Assembly (NCBI GenBank): GCA_002842575.1
Contig: PHDJ01000002.1
Location: 1-64,000, forward strand
Reading direction: 5' to 3'
DNA from: Bacteroidetes bacterium HGW-Bacteroidetes-2
GTDB taxonomy: Bacteria; Bacteroidota; Bacteroidia; Flavobacteriales; Flavobacteriaceae
DNA: 64,000 nucleotides
A program made the translations under genes and the position numbers. The notes under the pieces were generated by a model, which was given only the letters and a program-made list of their open reading frames with translations, did no database searches and was not told the origin of the DNA. Shown here in pieces: positions 42,044-51,651 of the stretch. Each line of letters begins with the position of its first letter. The stretch's first letter is position 1.

Positions 42044-42334
42044 CTAAAACCTAAAATCTAGAGTTCTAACGTTAATCTCGTTAAATACACTAGTGATAGT
42101 ATGTGAAGCTGAAATAATCAAATTAAACAAACATTTTGTACAAAGGTTTGCCTTAGAGTGGGTAAAATTGTATTTTTTAAAAATTCTCAAAGAAATGTTT
42201 GCGGTAGATTCGCTTGATGTTACGTAAAAAGCATGGCTTGTACTAATAGAAGAATTTTGATGTTGGCCATCACCATGACATCTTAATATTAGGAAAGACA
42301 AAAGTGCTTTTAGGTGTTGCTTTATTTGTTTCAT
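42044..42334 (-). CDS. Possible small exported protein
   Basis: 96-residue frame with a signal-like N-terminus (MKQIKQHLKALLSFLILRCH), several His and a CTKC pair near 67. No family recognised and no close neighbour in an operon. It may be a real small secreted protein or a chance frame. The 20-bp palindrome at 42396 lies 62 bp upstream. Confidence 0.35.
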   Translation of the reverse strand: MKQIKQHLKALLSFLILRCHGDGQHQNSSISTSHAFYVTSSESTANISLRIFKKYNFTHSKANLCTKCLFNLIISASHTITSVFNEINVRTLDFRF

Positions 42335-42395
42335 GCTTACTATTTTTTATTCGATAGTAGATGGCACAAATATGTAACACACTAAATAATAATGC

Positions 42396-42415
42396 AATAA
42401 GGCAAATGCCTTATT
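42396..42415. promoter_or_regulatory. Palindrome, copy 2 (candidate response-regulator site)
   Basis: Arms AATAAGGCA / TGCCTTATT around AA, differing from the copy at 36750 by one central base. In the intergenic region between the small exported frame (minus) and the 42575 gene (plus). Confidence 0.5.
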
Positions 42416-42574
42416 TATAGACCTATTTAGCATCAATAGTTTTTAATTCGGAATTTTAAAAGAAACAAACAGGGTTTATTTCTTTTAAAAATCAAATACC
42501 TATATGATGAAAAAAAAATATTTTGTATAAGATAAAAAACGATATTTGATGGCATTTTATACCCATTTATCTCT

Positions 42575-43126
42575 ATGAAAAAAATTAGTTGCATTACTAT
42601 ACTGTTATTAACATTAATAGGTAACGCACAAGAACAGGAAGTTGTTCTATTTGGTAAAAATGAAATTAAACTGAATATGTTCTATTTTGTTTTAGGAGCT
42701 ACAGAAATTAGTTATGAAAGAAATTTAAGTAAGGAATCCTCTCTTGGAATTGCAGTATTGATTCCTACCAGTGAAGAAGCGAGATGGGACATCAATTATG
42801 TACTCACTCCCTACTATCGTTTGTTTTTTGGCAATAAACCAGCACAAGGTTTCTTTTTTGAGGGTTTTGGCATGTTGAACTCTACGAAAGAATACCAGTA
42901 TTTTTATTATGAAGATATCCCTATTGGCAATAATAACCAAACAGAAGAAAGAAAAAATGTAGTAGATTTTGCACTAGGTATTGCCATAGGAGGTAAATTT
43001 GTATTACGAGAAAAAATAGTAGCCGAAGTAACGGGTGGTATAGGCAGAAATCTATTAAATAGCAATGAATATCAATATAGTGCTGTTGTGCCTCGTTTTA
43101 ACATTGCTGTAGGGTATCGATTTTAG
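42575..43126 (+). CDS. DUF3575-like outer-membrane beta-barrel protein
   Basis: 183 residues: a short signal peptide (to GNAQ), then amphipathic strands typical of small barrels (LNMFYFVLGATEISYERNLS, TPYYRLFFGNKPAQGFFFEG) and a terminal aromatic strand ending GYRF, the usual barrel-assembly signal. Likely an 8-stranded outer-membrane barrel of the DUF3575 type. Its stop overlaps the end of the converging GSCFA gene by 4 bp. Confidence 0.75.
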   Translation: MKKISCITILLLTLIGNAQEQEVVLFGKNEIKLNMFYFVLGATEISYERNLSKESSLGIAVLIPTSEEARWDINYVLTPYYRLFFGNKPAQGFFFEGFGMLNSTKEYQYFYYEDIPIGNNNQTEERKNVVDFALGIAIGGKFVLREKIVAEVTGGIGRNLLNSNEYQYSAVVPRFNIAVGYRF

Positions 43127-44100
43127 AGGCTAGGTGTTTCACTAAAATGGATATGCTTATACTTTTTTTGAAGATGGTGTATCTTTTCATCTAGTTGAAA
43201 TAAAAACGCTAGGTGTGCTTTGCTTTTTTTATGAAATGGTCTATGCCTTAAATCTTTTTGAATGTTTTCAACCTCTTTCATTGTAGAAAACACCTCTTTA
43301 GAAACCCACGTTTCTACAAAGCGTTGCCAAATATAGTTTATAGCCACTGCACTAGGGTGTAACATATCTTCAGCATAAAAACGATAATCTCTAAGCTCAT
43401 CCATCAGGATTTCATAGGAAGGGAAATAAGCCCCCCAACCCTCCAAAGTGGGGCTTTTTAATATAAAACCATGAAGTGCTGCAATTAAGTTGGCCTTACT
43501 TCTTTGGTTTTCGACAAATCCATCTTTGAGATGCCTTACAGGCGAAATGGTAAAAATGAATGTAATATTAGGGTTGACTTTTCTAAGTATTGCTATACTA
43601 TTCTCCAAGCTTGTTTCCATTTCTTCTATGGAAAGCAACCCCTTTTCAAATTCTTTTTGTGGCACTTTATGACAATTGGCCACTATTTCACTGATAACTT
43701 TATGCCGATACGCCCACGCTGTACCTAAGGTAATTATGCAATGCGTTGCTTCTAAAAGTGCTTTTTTGGTTTCTAACAGTGCCGAATTTAATTGCTTTAA
43801 AAACTCCTCTTTATTTACGTGACTTAGCTCAGAATGCACATCAAAACAATGCCATCGTTCCATATGGAAGAAAATATCTTCCTCTGTAAACTGTTTTTCA
43901 CTTAAAGCGAAAGAAATCAATTTCTCAATAGCCAAAGGATGAAAAAGGATTCCAAAGGGATTTGTTGTGGTTTGAAATTTAAAATAATCTAATTTTTCTC
44001 CCATATTTTCGGTAAAACAAGAGCCAAAGGAAATAATTCTTGAATTGTAATCTATGGGATGATTACTTTTTGGGATGGGTATCTTTGTTGTTAGTTCCAT
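43123..44100 (-). CDS. GSCFA-domain protein with a translated repeat
   Basis: 325 residues. The family signature is near the N-terminus (IISFGSCFTENMGEKLDYFK), followed by NPFGILFHPLAIEKL, TLGTAWAYRH and a late DMLHPSAVAINYIWQRF. GSCFA proteins resemble SGNH/GDSL hydrolases acting on surface glycans, and the Gly-Ser, Gly/Thr and D-x-x-H positions are all present. Near residue 218, KSPTLEGWGAYF is encoded by a GC-rich palindrome inserted in frame. Confidence 0.85.
   Translation of the reverse strand: MELTTKIPIPKSNHPIDYNSRIISFGSCFTENMGEKLDYFKFQTTTNPFGILFHPLAIEKLISFALSEKQFTEEDIFFHMERWHCFDVHSELSHVNKEEFLKQLNSALLETKKALLEATHCIITLGTAWAYRHKVISEIVANCHKVPQKEFEKGLLSIEEMETSLENSIAILRKVNPNITFIFTISPVRHLKDGFVENQRSKANLIAALHGFILKSPTLEGWGAYFPSYEILMDELRDYRFYAEDMLHPSAVAINYIWQRFVETWVSKEVFSTMKEVENIQKDLRHRPFHKKSKAHLAFLFQLDEKIHHLQKKYKHIHFSETPSL
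43429..43455. repeat. Translated GC palindrome in the GSCFA gene
   Basis: AGCCCC, CCAACCCTCCAAAG, then TGGGGCT. Shares the CCCCAACCC core with the paaA and alaS copies. Read as SPTLEGWGA. Confidence 0.75.
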
Positions 44101-44204
44101 TTTTTTCTCGCCAAGTTGTAGAGACGCAAAGGTATTGTTATGTATATAGCTTGCAAATTATTCCATTTTCTTGGCGTCTATGCTTCTTTGTGTGAGATTT
44201 ATTT

Positions 44205-46865
44205 TTATTGCTTTATATAATCTATAGCCTTTTCCAAAGCCTCTGGAATTCCTGCTGAATTTTTACCTCCGGCGGTTGCAAAAAACGGTTGTCCGCCGCC
44301 ACTGCCTTGAATGTATTTACCAAGTTCACGCACCACCTGACCCGCATTCAACCCTTTTTGAGCTACTAATTCTTTAGAAATATAGCAAGTAAGCATTGGC
44401 TTATCGTCTTGCACCGTTGCTAAAAGCAGAAACAGGTTTTTTCCTAAGTTTCCTAATTCGTATGCAAGGTCTTTTGCTCCTGTAGCATCAAGATTAATTT
44501 CTTTAGCCAAAAACAATATACCATTAACTTCTTGAATTTCAGTTATTAATTCCCCTTTTAAATTTGTTGCTTTATCTTTTAAAAGTCCTTCCATTTGTTT
44601 CTTCAGCTTTGCATTTTCGTCCTGCAATGAATGGAGTGCTTTTATAACATCTTGTGGATTTTTTAATGCTTGGTTAATTTTGTTGAGTTTATTTTCTTGT
44701 TCCGAAAAATAATATTTTACAGCATCGCCGGTAATAGCTTCCATTCTTCGAATTCCGGAAGCAATAGCGCCTTCGCTAATGATTTTAAAATGCCAGATGT
44801 TTGCTGTATTGTTTACGTGAATACCTCCGCACAATTCCATGCTTTTTCCAAATTGAATAGTGCGCACAGAATCTCCATATTTTTCGCCAAATAAAGCAAT
44901 TGCTCCATCTTCTAGTGCTTGGTTGTAGGAAATATTTCGTCGTTCTATTAAAGGTAATTGTTCCTCAATTCTAGCATTCACAAAAGCCTCAACTTGTTGT
45001 AATTCTGCCACACTAAGTTTTGCAAAATGGGAAAAGTCAAATCGTAAATAATCAGGGCTAACTAAGGAGCCTTTTTGTTCTACGTGTGTACCTAAAACAC
45101 TTCTCAGAGCTTGATGAAGTAAGTGAGTGGCTGAATGATTTTTAGCGGTGTTATTTCTTAAAAAAGTATCTACTTTTGCTGTAAATGTTGCGTTTACATT
45201 GCTAGGAAGTTTTTTGGTAAAATGCAAAATCAGGTTGTTTTCTTTTTTTGTATCTATAATCTCAATATCCTCCCCAACCCCTCCAGAGGAGGGGCTTATT
45301 TCCCTCTCCTTTGGAGAGAGGATTGGGGTGAGAATTCCTTTATCCCCCACTTGTCCTCCACCTTCCGGATAAAAGGGAGTGCTGTTTAAAACAATTTGAA
45401 AAAGTTGACCATCTTTTTTAGAATCTACTTTTCGGAACCGGGTAATATGCACCTGATTTTCAGTTTGATTATAGCCCACAAAAGCCTCTTTGTTAGCTTC
45501 TTTCAGAATCGTCCAATCCTCTGTTGCAATTTCGGAAGCAGCTCGAGAGCGAGCTTTTTGCTTTTGTAATTCTTTATGAAAACCAACTTCATCTAGTGCA
45601 TATCCTCTTTCGCTTAAAATAAGAGCAGTTAAATCAATAGGAAACCCAAAGGTATCATACAACTCAAAGGCCTTTTTTCCGGAAATAGTTTTATCTTTAG
45701 CTTCTGCTATTACTTGAGTCAGCAACTCTAAACCTTGGTCTAAGGTGTGTAAAAATGAGGCTTCTTCTTCTTTAATAACATTTGCCACCAAGTTTTTTTG
45801 TGCAAGCAATTCAGGGAAGGCATCGCCCATTTGGTTGCTTAAGGTTTCTGCTAATTGGTAAATAAAAGGTTCTTTGGTATTTAAAAAAGTAAAACCATAG
45901 CGAATGGCGCGTCGCAAAATTCTTCGTATCACATAACCAGCTCCGGTATTGCTAGGCAATTGCCCATCGGTAATTGCAAAAGCAACGGCTCTTACGTGGT
46001 CAGCAATTACGCGAATAGCTATATCTGTTTCTTCGTTTTTCCCGTAAGGTGAATGGGTAACTTTTTCTATTTTCTGAATAAGTGGTAAAAAAACATCGGT
46101 GTCATAATTTGATTTTACTCCTTGTAAAACCATACACAAACGCTCAAAACCCATGCCTGTATCCACATGTTGTGCGGGTAGTTTTTCTAGCGAACCATCG
46201 GCTTTTCTATTGTATTGCATAAAAACCAGATTCCATATTTCAATAACATGTGGATGGTCATTATTTACTAAATCTTTCCCTGGCACCATTGATTTTTCTT
46301 CATCAGAACGAATGTCTACATGAATTTCAGAACAAGGACCGCAAGGACCCTGATCGCCCATCTCCCAAAAATTGTCTTTTTTATTGCCAAAAATGATACG
46401 TTCTTCGGGCACTATGGCTTTCCATAAATCATAAGCTTCTGTATCTAAGGAAAGGTTATCTGCATCTTTGCTTCCTTCAAAAACAGAAACATACAGACTT
46501 TCTTTATCTATTTTATAAACCTTAGTGAGTAACTCCCACGACCAATGTATGGCTTCTTTTTTGAAATAATCACCAAAACTCCAATTGCCTAACATTTCAA
46601 ACATGGTATGATGGTAGGTGTCTTTACCCACTTCTTCCAAGTCGTTATGCTTACCCGAAACACGAAGGCATTTTTGAGTGTCGGCTATGCGGTTGCTTTT
46701 TGGAATACCATTTCCAAGAAAATACTCTTTAAATTGATTCATTCCAGCATTCGTAAACATTAGAGTTGGGTCATCTTTAATAACCATAGGTGCTGATGCA
46801 ACAATGCTATGCTGCTTGGATTTAAAAAAATCTAAAAACTGGGTACGTACTTGGTTTGAATTCAT
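44205..46865 (-). CDS. alaS: Alanyl-tRNA synthetase with a repeat insertion
   Basis: 886 residues. Class II catalytic core ([43 protein letters not shown]), an editing domain ([23 protein letters not shown], then [12 protein letters not shown]) and a C-terminal oligomerisation domain ending [12 protein letters not shown]. Between GGQVGDKG and IEIIDTKKE, about 20 residues ([20 protein letters not shown]) are encoded by two GC-rich palindromes. The rest of this essential gene is intact, so the insertion must be tolerated. Confidence 0.95.
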   Translation of the reverse strand: MNSNQVRTQFLDFFKSKQHSIVASAPMVIKDDPTLMFTNAGMNQFKEYFLGNGIPKSNRIADTQKCLRVSGKHNDLEEVGKDTYHHTMFEMLGNWSFGDYFKKEAIHWSWELLTKVYKIDKESLYVSVFEGSKDADNLSLDTEAYDLWKAIVPEERIIFGNKKDNFWEMGDQGPCGPCSEIHVDIRSDEEKSMVPGKDLVNNDHPHVIEIWNLVFMQYNRKADGSLEKLPAQHVDTGMGFERLCMVLQGVKSNYDTDVFLPLIQKIEKVTHSPYGKNEETDIAIRVIADHVRAVAFAITDGQLPSNTGAGYVIRRILRRAIRYGFTFLNTKEPFIYQLAETLSNQMGDAFPELLAQKNLVANVIKEEEASFLHTLDQGLELLTQVIAEAKDKTISGKKAFELYDTFGFPIDLTALILSERGYALDEVGFHKELQKQKARSRAASEIATEDWTILKEANKEAFVGYNQTENQVHITRFRKVDSKKDGQLFQIVLNSTPFYPEGGGQVGDKGILTPILSPKEREISPSSGGVGEDIEIIDTKKENNLILHFTKKLPSNVNATFTAKVDTFLRNNTAKNHSATHLLHQALRSVLGTHVEQKGSLVSPDYLRFDFSHFAKLSVAELQQVEAFVNARIEEQLPLIERRNISYNQALEDGAIALFGEKYGDSVRTIQFGKSMELCGGIHVNNTANIWHFKIISEGAIASGIRRMEAITGDAVKYYFSEQENKLNKINQALKNPQDVIKALHSLQDENAKLKKQMEGLLKDKATNLKGELITEIQEVNGILFLAKEINLDATGAKDLAYELGNLGKNLFLLLATVQDDKPMLTCYISKELVAQKGLNAGQVVRELGKYIQGSGGGQPFFATAGGKNSAGIPEALEKAIDYIKQ
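45268..45332. repeat. Translated double GC palindrome in alaS
   Basis: CCCCTCC AGA GGAGGGG and CTCTCC TTT GGAGAG side by side, with CCCCAACCCC and TTGGGGTGAG ends. Adds ~20 codons in frame near residues 511-532. Confidence 0.85.
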
Positions 46866-46912
46866 AAATGCAAAAGGAATATTAATATGTAAGGTCGTGT
46901 AAAACTATTTTT

Positions 46913-46920
46913 TATCTTTG
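46913..46920 (+). promoter_or_regulatory. -7 box (TATCTTTG) for the M23 peptidase gene
   Basis: Matches TAnnTTTG in the 124-bp divergent gap, 70 bp before the start. No clear -33 element at the expected distance. Confidence 0.4.
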
Positions 46921-46989
46921 TTCGTTATGAAAGTAATTTTTCATAAATTTTTATACACTATATTGTGCAAAAATAGAACATTTTAACTT

Positions 46990-47967
46990 ATGTCAAAGGT
47001 TAAATATTATTACGATAGTGATACCCTTTCCTATCGAAAAATTGAGCAAAAAAAAGGTAGAAGACTAGGACTGTTTTTGCTTTATATATTAGGAATGTTT
47101 TTAAGTGGTTTTTTATTGCTTTTAGTATATCTGAACATTCCTGCTATTGAAACTCCCCGCGAAAAAATTGCAAAAAGAGAATTAGCAAATTTAAAATTGC
47201 GTTTTGAATTACTGAATAGAAAGATGCGCGAGGTTGAGGAAGTGCTAGCCAATGTAGAAGATCGAGACAACACTATTTACAGGCTCTATTTTGAAGCAAA
47301 TCCGGTGCCTGAAGAACAACGTAAAGCAGGTTTTGGTGGTGTAAATAGGTATAGTGATCTAGATGGTTTTGATAATTCTAAACTTATTATTTCTACTAGC
47401 AGACGTATGGATGTTTTAACGAAACGATTGGTTGTACAATCAAAATCATTAGATGAAATCACCACGCTTGCAAAAGAAAAAGAAAAATTATTAGCTTCCA
47501 TTCCAGCAATACAACCGGTATCTAATGAGGACTTGTCTAGAATGGCATCCGGTTATGGTTTTCGTACAGACCCGTTTACAAAAGCTAGAAAATTTCATTA
47601 CGGCATGGATTTTACCTCGCCAAGAGGCACGCCTGTTTACGCAACGGGTGATGGCAAAGTTCTTAGAGCAGACAATACCGCTACAGGTTATGGAAATCAT
47701 ATCGTAATTGACCACGGTTTTGGTTATGAAACCCTTTATGCCCACTTGCATAAATACAATATTCGCAATGGTCAACTTGTAAAAAGAGGAGATATTATAG
47801 GGTTTGTGGGAAGTACAGGAAGGTCACAAGCACCACATTTACACTATGAGGTGTTTAAAGATGGCGAACGTTTAAACCCAATTAACTTCTACTACGGACA
47901 CTTAACTGCTGATGAATTTGATAAACTATTGAAAAAATCGCAACAAGAAAATCAATCACTAGATTAA
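46990..47967 (+). CDS. M23 (LytM) family peptidase, membrane anchored
   Basis: 325 residues: a cytoplasmic basic start, one membrane helix (LGLFLLYILGMFLSGFLLLL, ~26-48), a coiled coil (~55-75 and 130-165) and the LytM domain. Zinc ligands are visible in FHYGMDFTSPRGTPV and in PHLHYEVF. It probably trims or binds cell-wall cross-links in the periplasm. This architecture resembles the EnvC/MepM type. Confidence 0.88.
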   Translation: MSKVKYYYDSDTLSYRKIEQKKGRRLGLFLLYILGMFLSGFLLLLVYLNIPAIETPREKIAKRELANLKLRFELLNRKMREVEEVLANVEDRDNTIYRLYFEANPVPEEQRKAGFGGVNRYSDLDGFDNSKLIISTSRRMDVLTKRLVVQSKSLDEITTLAKEKEKLLASIPAIQPVSNEDLSRMASGYGFRTDPFTKARKFHYGMDFTSPRGTPVYATGDGKVLRADNTATGYGNHIVIDHGFGYETLYAHLHKYNIRNGQLVKRGDIIGFVGSTGRSQAPHLHYEVFKDGERLNPINFYYGHLTADEFDKLLKKSQQENQSLD

Positions 47968-48034
47968 GAAACATGAATATACCTTTCAATAAAATAGAGA
48001 ACCAAAGAATTCTTCTAACTTTTGAAGCAAAGCT

Positions 48035-48367
48035 ATGAAAATAGAGCTTCCAGAAAAACGATATTACAAGATTGGAGAAGTTGCTAAAGCTTTTAGTGTA
48101 AACCCTTCATTAATTCGCTTTTGGGAAAAGGAATTTGATGCGTTACAGCCTAAAAAAAATACAAGTGGAAATCGTAAATTTACTTCGGAAGACATCAAAT
48201 ATTTAGGGCTTATTTTTCACCTTGTAAGAGAAAGAGGATTTACGCTGGAAGGAGCTAAAATTCACCTGAAAGAAAATAAAAAAAAGACATTAGATAATTT
48301 TGAAATCATTCAAAAATTAGAATTTATTAAGAAAGAATTAATCCGAATTAAAGAAGATTTAGTCTAA
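48035..48367 (+). CDS. MerR-family transcriptional regulator
   Basis: 110 residues. The N-terminal MerR HTH and wing are clear: YYKIGEVAKAFSVNPSLIRF, WEKEFDALQPKKNTSGNRKF. The short C-terminal half is a helical dimerisation segment without effector-binding Cys residues. It lies 67 bp after the M23 gene in the same direction, an arrangement that suggests co-transcription. Target genes are unknown. Confidence 0.88.
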   Translation: MKIELPEKRYYKIGEVAKAFSVNPSLIRFWEKEFDALQPKKNTSGNRKFTSEDIKYLGLIFHLVRERGFTLEGAKIHLKENKKKTLDNFEIIQKLEFIKKELIRIKEDLV

Positions 48368-48415
48368 AAAAATCTTCTCATTATTACAAAAAAACACTAC
48401 ACAATTTTAGTACGC

Positions 48416-49882
48416 CTATTTATTTTTGATGTTGTTCATTTGTGTAGTCACCGAAGTTTCCCAAGTTTTTAATAGATAAAGTGTGCTTTTATAATTAGAA
48501 TCTAAAGGTTTTAATTGCAATTGATATTCTTTCGGAATTTCCTTTTTTCTTCTATTTGAAACTATTAAAAAAGACTTATTTTCACTTTCTAAAACGGTAT
48601 CTAATGCTTGGGTGTTTAAAATAGTTTTTGCTTTTCCAAAAGAATAAAACTGTCCAGAATATGATTTTTCTTTCCAATAATATAGTGATTCTTTATTATT
48701 GAAATCTATAGCTTGGTTTTCCATTAGATATTTATCTGAATTCATATAAAAATCTAGCTTGCCGGTTAAAAAACCAAAAAAAAAAGTTGCCATTACTAAC
48801 GCTGGAAAAATAGTGCTTACCCATAAAATAGTTCTTTTCTTTTCCTGATTTTTCCACCAATACATCATTAATAAAGCAATAGGAATGGTTACCGGAAGAA
48901 TATAGGTGTGCAAAATATTTTTTGAAATAGTAAAAAACAAAGGCGTCCAAAATAACCAAAACACTAAATAGGTAACATAAGCATCTTTAAAAATCGTTTT
49001 TCTACCTTTCCATAATTTATACAAAACAATTTGAATCCAAGGGAAGGTAAAAGCCAGTAAAAATAACCAAATCATTCCTAGGGGTTGTGAATGCCCGCTA
49101 CCATATAAATCGCCTTTCCATCCAGGTACTAAAAATCGATTAAAATGTTCCCCTACAATAAAATAATCTAAAAATCCGGGTGACTTTTGTTCTGCTAAAA
49201 TATACCAGGGTATGGATATAACTGCCGTAAGCATTATTCCTATAAACCAAGGTAGTTTGGTATAAACAGTTTTAATACTAATTTTTTGAAGTAAAATCCA
49301 TAAAAATATGGGAGGAACGGTTACTATTAAAATAATAGGTCCCTTAGCTAAAAAGCCCAATCCAAGACCTATGAAAAATAAATATTTCCAAAAAGTTTTA
49401 GTCTCGTTTTGCATGGCTTTCCAAAAAGAAATCATTATCAAGGCTATGCTAAATGACAAAGCACTATCTGTGGAAACTACGCCTGTATGAATTAAAAATT
49501 CTGGCATAGTTAACAAAATAAATGCTGGTAAATAAAAAGAAACTCCTTCTTTTTTTGCCATTTTACCTAACAGAATAATCAAAATAATAGCCAATAAAAA
49601 GGAAGGAAAACGTACTGCCATTTCACTTACTCCAAAAGTTTCAAAACTTAATGCAGAAAGCCAGGTGGATAAAGGTGGTTTTGCCCAAAATGGAACACCA
49701 TAATCTATTTGTAACACGACCCATTCTTTGGTTTCATACATTAATCTGGCAATTTCAGCATATCTGGATTCTGTTTTGTCTAATAACGGAATTACAGAGG
49801 TGAGGATAAGTCTGAAAAGGGCAATAATAAGAACCGAAACAGTAAGATAGAACGAGGTGTTTTTATAGTTTTTAAAGGGCAT
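48416..49882 (-). CDS. ArnT/PMT-like glycosyltransferase (GT39/GT83 type)
   Basis: 488 residues with about 10-12 membrane helices. The first periplasmic loop has DKTESRYAEIARLMYETKEW and DYGVPFWAKPPLSTWLSAL, containing the catalytic Asp/Glu and KPP motif of ArnT-like lipid-linked sugar transferases. It moves a sugar from an isoprenyl carrier onto lipid A or another surface glycan. Followed 15 bp upstream by a GT2 gene that would make the carrier-linked sugar. Confidence 0.82.
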   Translation of the reverse strand: MPFKNYKNTSFYLTVSVLIIALFRLILTSVIPLLDKTESRYAEIARLMYETKEWVVLQIDYGVPFWAKPPLSTWLSALSFETFGVSEMAVRFPSFLLAIILIILLGKMAKKEGVSFYLPAFILLTMPEFLIHTGVVSTDSALSFSIALIMISFWKAMQNETKTFWKYLFFIGLGLGFLAKGPIILIVTVPPIFLWILLQKISIKTVYTKLPWFIGIMLTAVISIPWYILAEQKSPGFLDYFIVGEHFNRFLVPGWKGDLYGSGHSQPLGMIWLFLLAFTFPWIQIVLYKLWKGRKTIFKDAYVTYLVFWLFWTPLFFTISKNILHTYILPVTIPIALLMMYWWKNQEKKRTILWVSTIFPALVMATFFFGFLTGKLDFYMNSDKYLMENQAIDFNNKESLYYWKEKSYSGQFYSFGKAKTILNTQALDTVLESENKSFLIVSNRRKKEIPKEYQLQLKPLDSNYKSTLYLLKTWETSVTTQMNNIKNK

Positions 49883-49897
49883 AGTTTTAGAAACTTA

Positions 49898-50656
49898 TTA
49901 ATTTTTTGATTTGCAAATTTTATTAATACGGTATAAATCAACCCATAATTTTAAGAAATAAGATGCTTTTACCTTGGAATCGCCTCGGTCAACCCATCTT
50001 AATAGTGGAACTTCCAACATTTTTTCCAGCACGATTTTTCTGCCATAAAATTTTATAATTCTATCAAACAGTTCCACATCAAACAACCATTTTGAAACAA
50101 AAGGTTGTTTGAAAACTTCTTCTGAAAGTGTTTTTGAAAATACTTTACATCCACATTGGGTATCGTAAACCTTCAACTTTAAAATATGGGAAATTATTGT
50201 GGCTATGATTCTACCGGTAATAAACCGAAAGGGACTTCTTTGAATAACTGCGCCTATTCTTCTTATTCTTGATCCAAAAACAAAGGTTATTTTATCGTTA
50301 AAATAGGAGGTCATCGCTGAACATTCCTCCAATGAAGTTGCCAAATCAGCATCCAAATAAGCAATATAATCGAAGGTGTACTTTTCATTACAAAAATGAA
50401 CGCCGCTTCTTATAGCTTCGGCTTTTCCAAGATTTTTTGAGTAGGTATGTGCAAAAACTTGTTTAGGAAATCTATTTTCTAAGCCTTTGAGAATTTCTAA
50501 AGTTGCATCTGTTGAGCCATCATTAACAAAACAGATTAAAACCGCAGGATTTTTTTCTATAAAACGAATATACTCTTGCAACACCAAACCTTTTTCTTCA
50601 TTATAGCAAGGAATCACAATGCAGATATGCATTTTTTGGGAAGGTAATATATTCAT
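49898..50656 (-). CDS. GT2 glycosyltransferase (polyprenyl-phosphate sugar synthase type)
   Basis: 252 residues of GT-A fold with ICIVIPCYNEEKGL, LICFVNDGSTD and the DxD motif in IAYLDADLATS; then YDTQCGCKVFS and WLFDVELFDRI. This is the pattern of dolichyl/undecaprenyl-phosphate glucose or mannose synthases. No membrane helices. It is first in a two-gene unit with the ArnT-like transferase. The 257-bp gap upstream (50657-50913) shows nothing but AT-rich sequence. Confidence 0.85.
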   Translation of the reverse strand: MNILPSQKMHICIVIPCYNEEKGLVLQEYIRFIEKNPAVLICFVNDGSTDATLEILKGLENRFPKQVFAHTYSKNLGKAEAIRSGVHFCNEKYTFDYIAYLDADLATSLEECSAMTSYFNDKITFVFGSRIRRIGAVIQRSPFRFITGRIIATIISHILKLKVYDTQCGCKVFSKTLSEEVFKQPFVSKWLFDVELFDRIIKFYGRKIVLEKMLEVPLLRWVDRGDSKVKASYFLKLWVDLYRINKICKSKN

Positions 50657-50913
50657 TGAATGGTAAAATTATTCGGCATAAATAAGCTGAAATTAAAAAA
50701 ACTACTTTCAATTGTTGTGAAAAAAAGAAATATCATTACCACTAAAAGGTTTAAAACGGAATCAAAGATACCTAATCGCACAAAATAAATAGGCTTTATT
50801 CCGCTGAAAAGAGTATAGTTTTTTTAATATAAAATTAAAGGATTTTAAAAAGTAATAAAAAACGAAATACATTTAGCATTTCAGAGTTTTAGAAAACCTT
50901 TATCGGTACTTTA

Positions 50914-51651
50914 TTAACGTAATTTTCTAAGCAATTTTTGTGCCTGTTTATAATGTTCATCGCCTTCAGAAATCCTTTTTAGTAAAACAATACTTGCGTC
51001 TGTATCCTTCTGTTTTAACTTGCTTAAAGCCCCAAACCAAATAGCCTGATTGGCAAAAACAGATTCTGATGCAGCAACTTCTTCAAAAAGCACATCGGCA
51101 GCTTCCATTTTATTTATTTCAACAAGAGCTATTGCTTTATATAATAGAAGTTCTTGGTTGTTTGAATCTGCTGCTAAAAGTGTGTCAAAATAGGTATTTG
51201 CCTCTGCAAATTTTGCGTGGTTAAAGGCTTGTTCGGCATTTGTAAGTATTTCATTTTGACTGCCTCTTACCGTTAAACTAATTTTAGGATAATTTGCATA
51301 ATCGGCGTAAACCGGCGCAGAAAACCATTGTGAAAAGAAAACACCAAAAATAACTAAAATCGATGCTGCAACAGCTATTTTCCAAGGTTGAAAAAGCGTG
51401 GTTTTTTGTTTTCTGTTTTCTAAACCAACCCTGTTATTTTGGCTACTCTTTTTAAGATTTTCTTTAAAAGACTCACGCTCTGCTTGGTTTGCAAATTTAT
51501 TTTCTAAAAATTTAGTGGTGTCTTTATAAAGTTTAAAGTTTTTCTTAAATGCAGAATCTTCTAACAATCGTTTTTCAAATGCAATGGAAGCATTTTCATC
51601 AAGTTGTTTTGAAACATATTCTTCAAATAAATGGTAATCAAGCTCTTTCAT
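50914..51651 (-). CDS. Membrane TPR protein, candidate anti-sigma factor
   Basis: 245 residues: a cytoplasmic helical domain (1-90; EEYVSKQLDENASIAFEKRL), one membrane helix (~92-110; KIAVAASILVIFGVFFSQWF) and a periplasmic part with TPR-like helices (~135-245; AEQAFNHAKFAEANTYFDTL). No zinc His-Cys-Cys motif of classic ZAS domains. Its start overlaps the sigma gene by 4 bp (ATGA), so it is translationally coupled and probably holds the sigma factor at the membrane. Confidence 0.7.
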   Translation of the reverse strand: MKELDYHLFEEYVSKQLDENASIAFEKRLLEDSAFKKNFKLYKDTTKFLENKFANQAERESFKENLKKSSQNNRVGLENRKQKTTLFQPWKIAVAASILVIFGVFFSQWFSAPVYADYANYPKISLTVRGSQNEILTNAEQAFNHAKFAEANTYFDTLLAADSNNQELLLYKAIALVEINKMEAADVLFEEVAASESVFANQAIWFGALSKLKQKDTDASIVLLKRISEGDEHYKQAQKLLRKLR

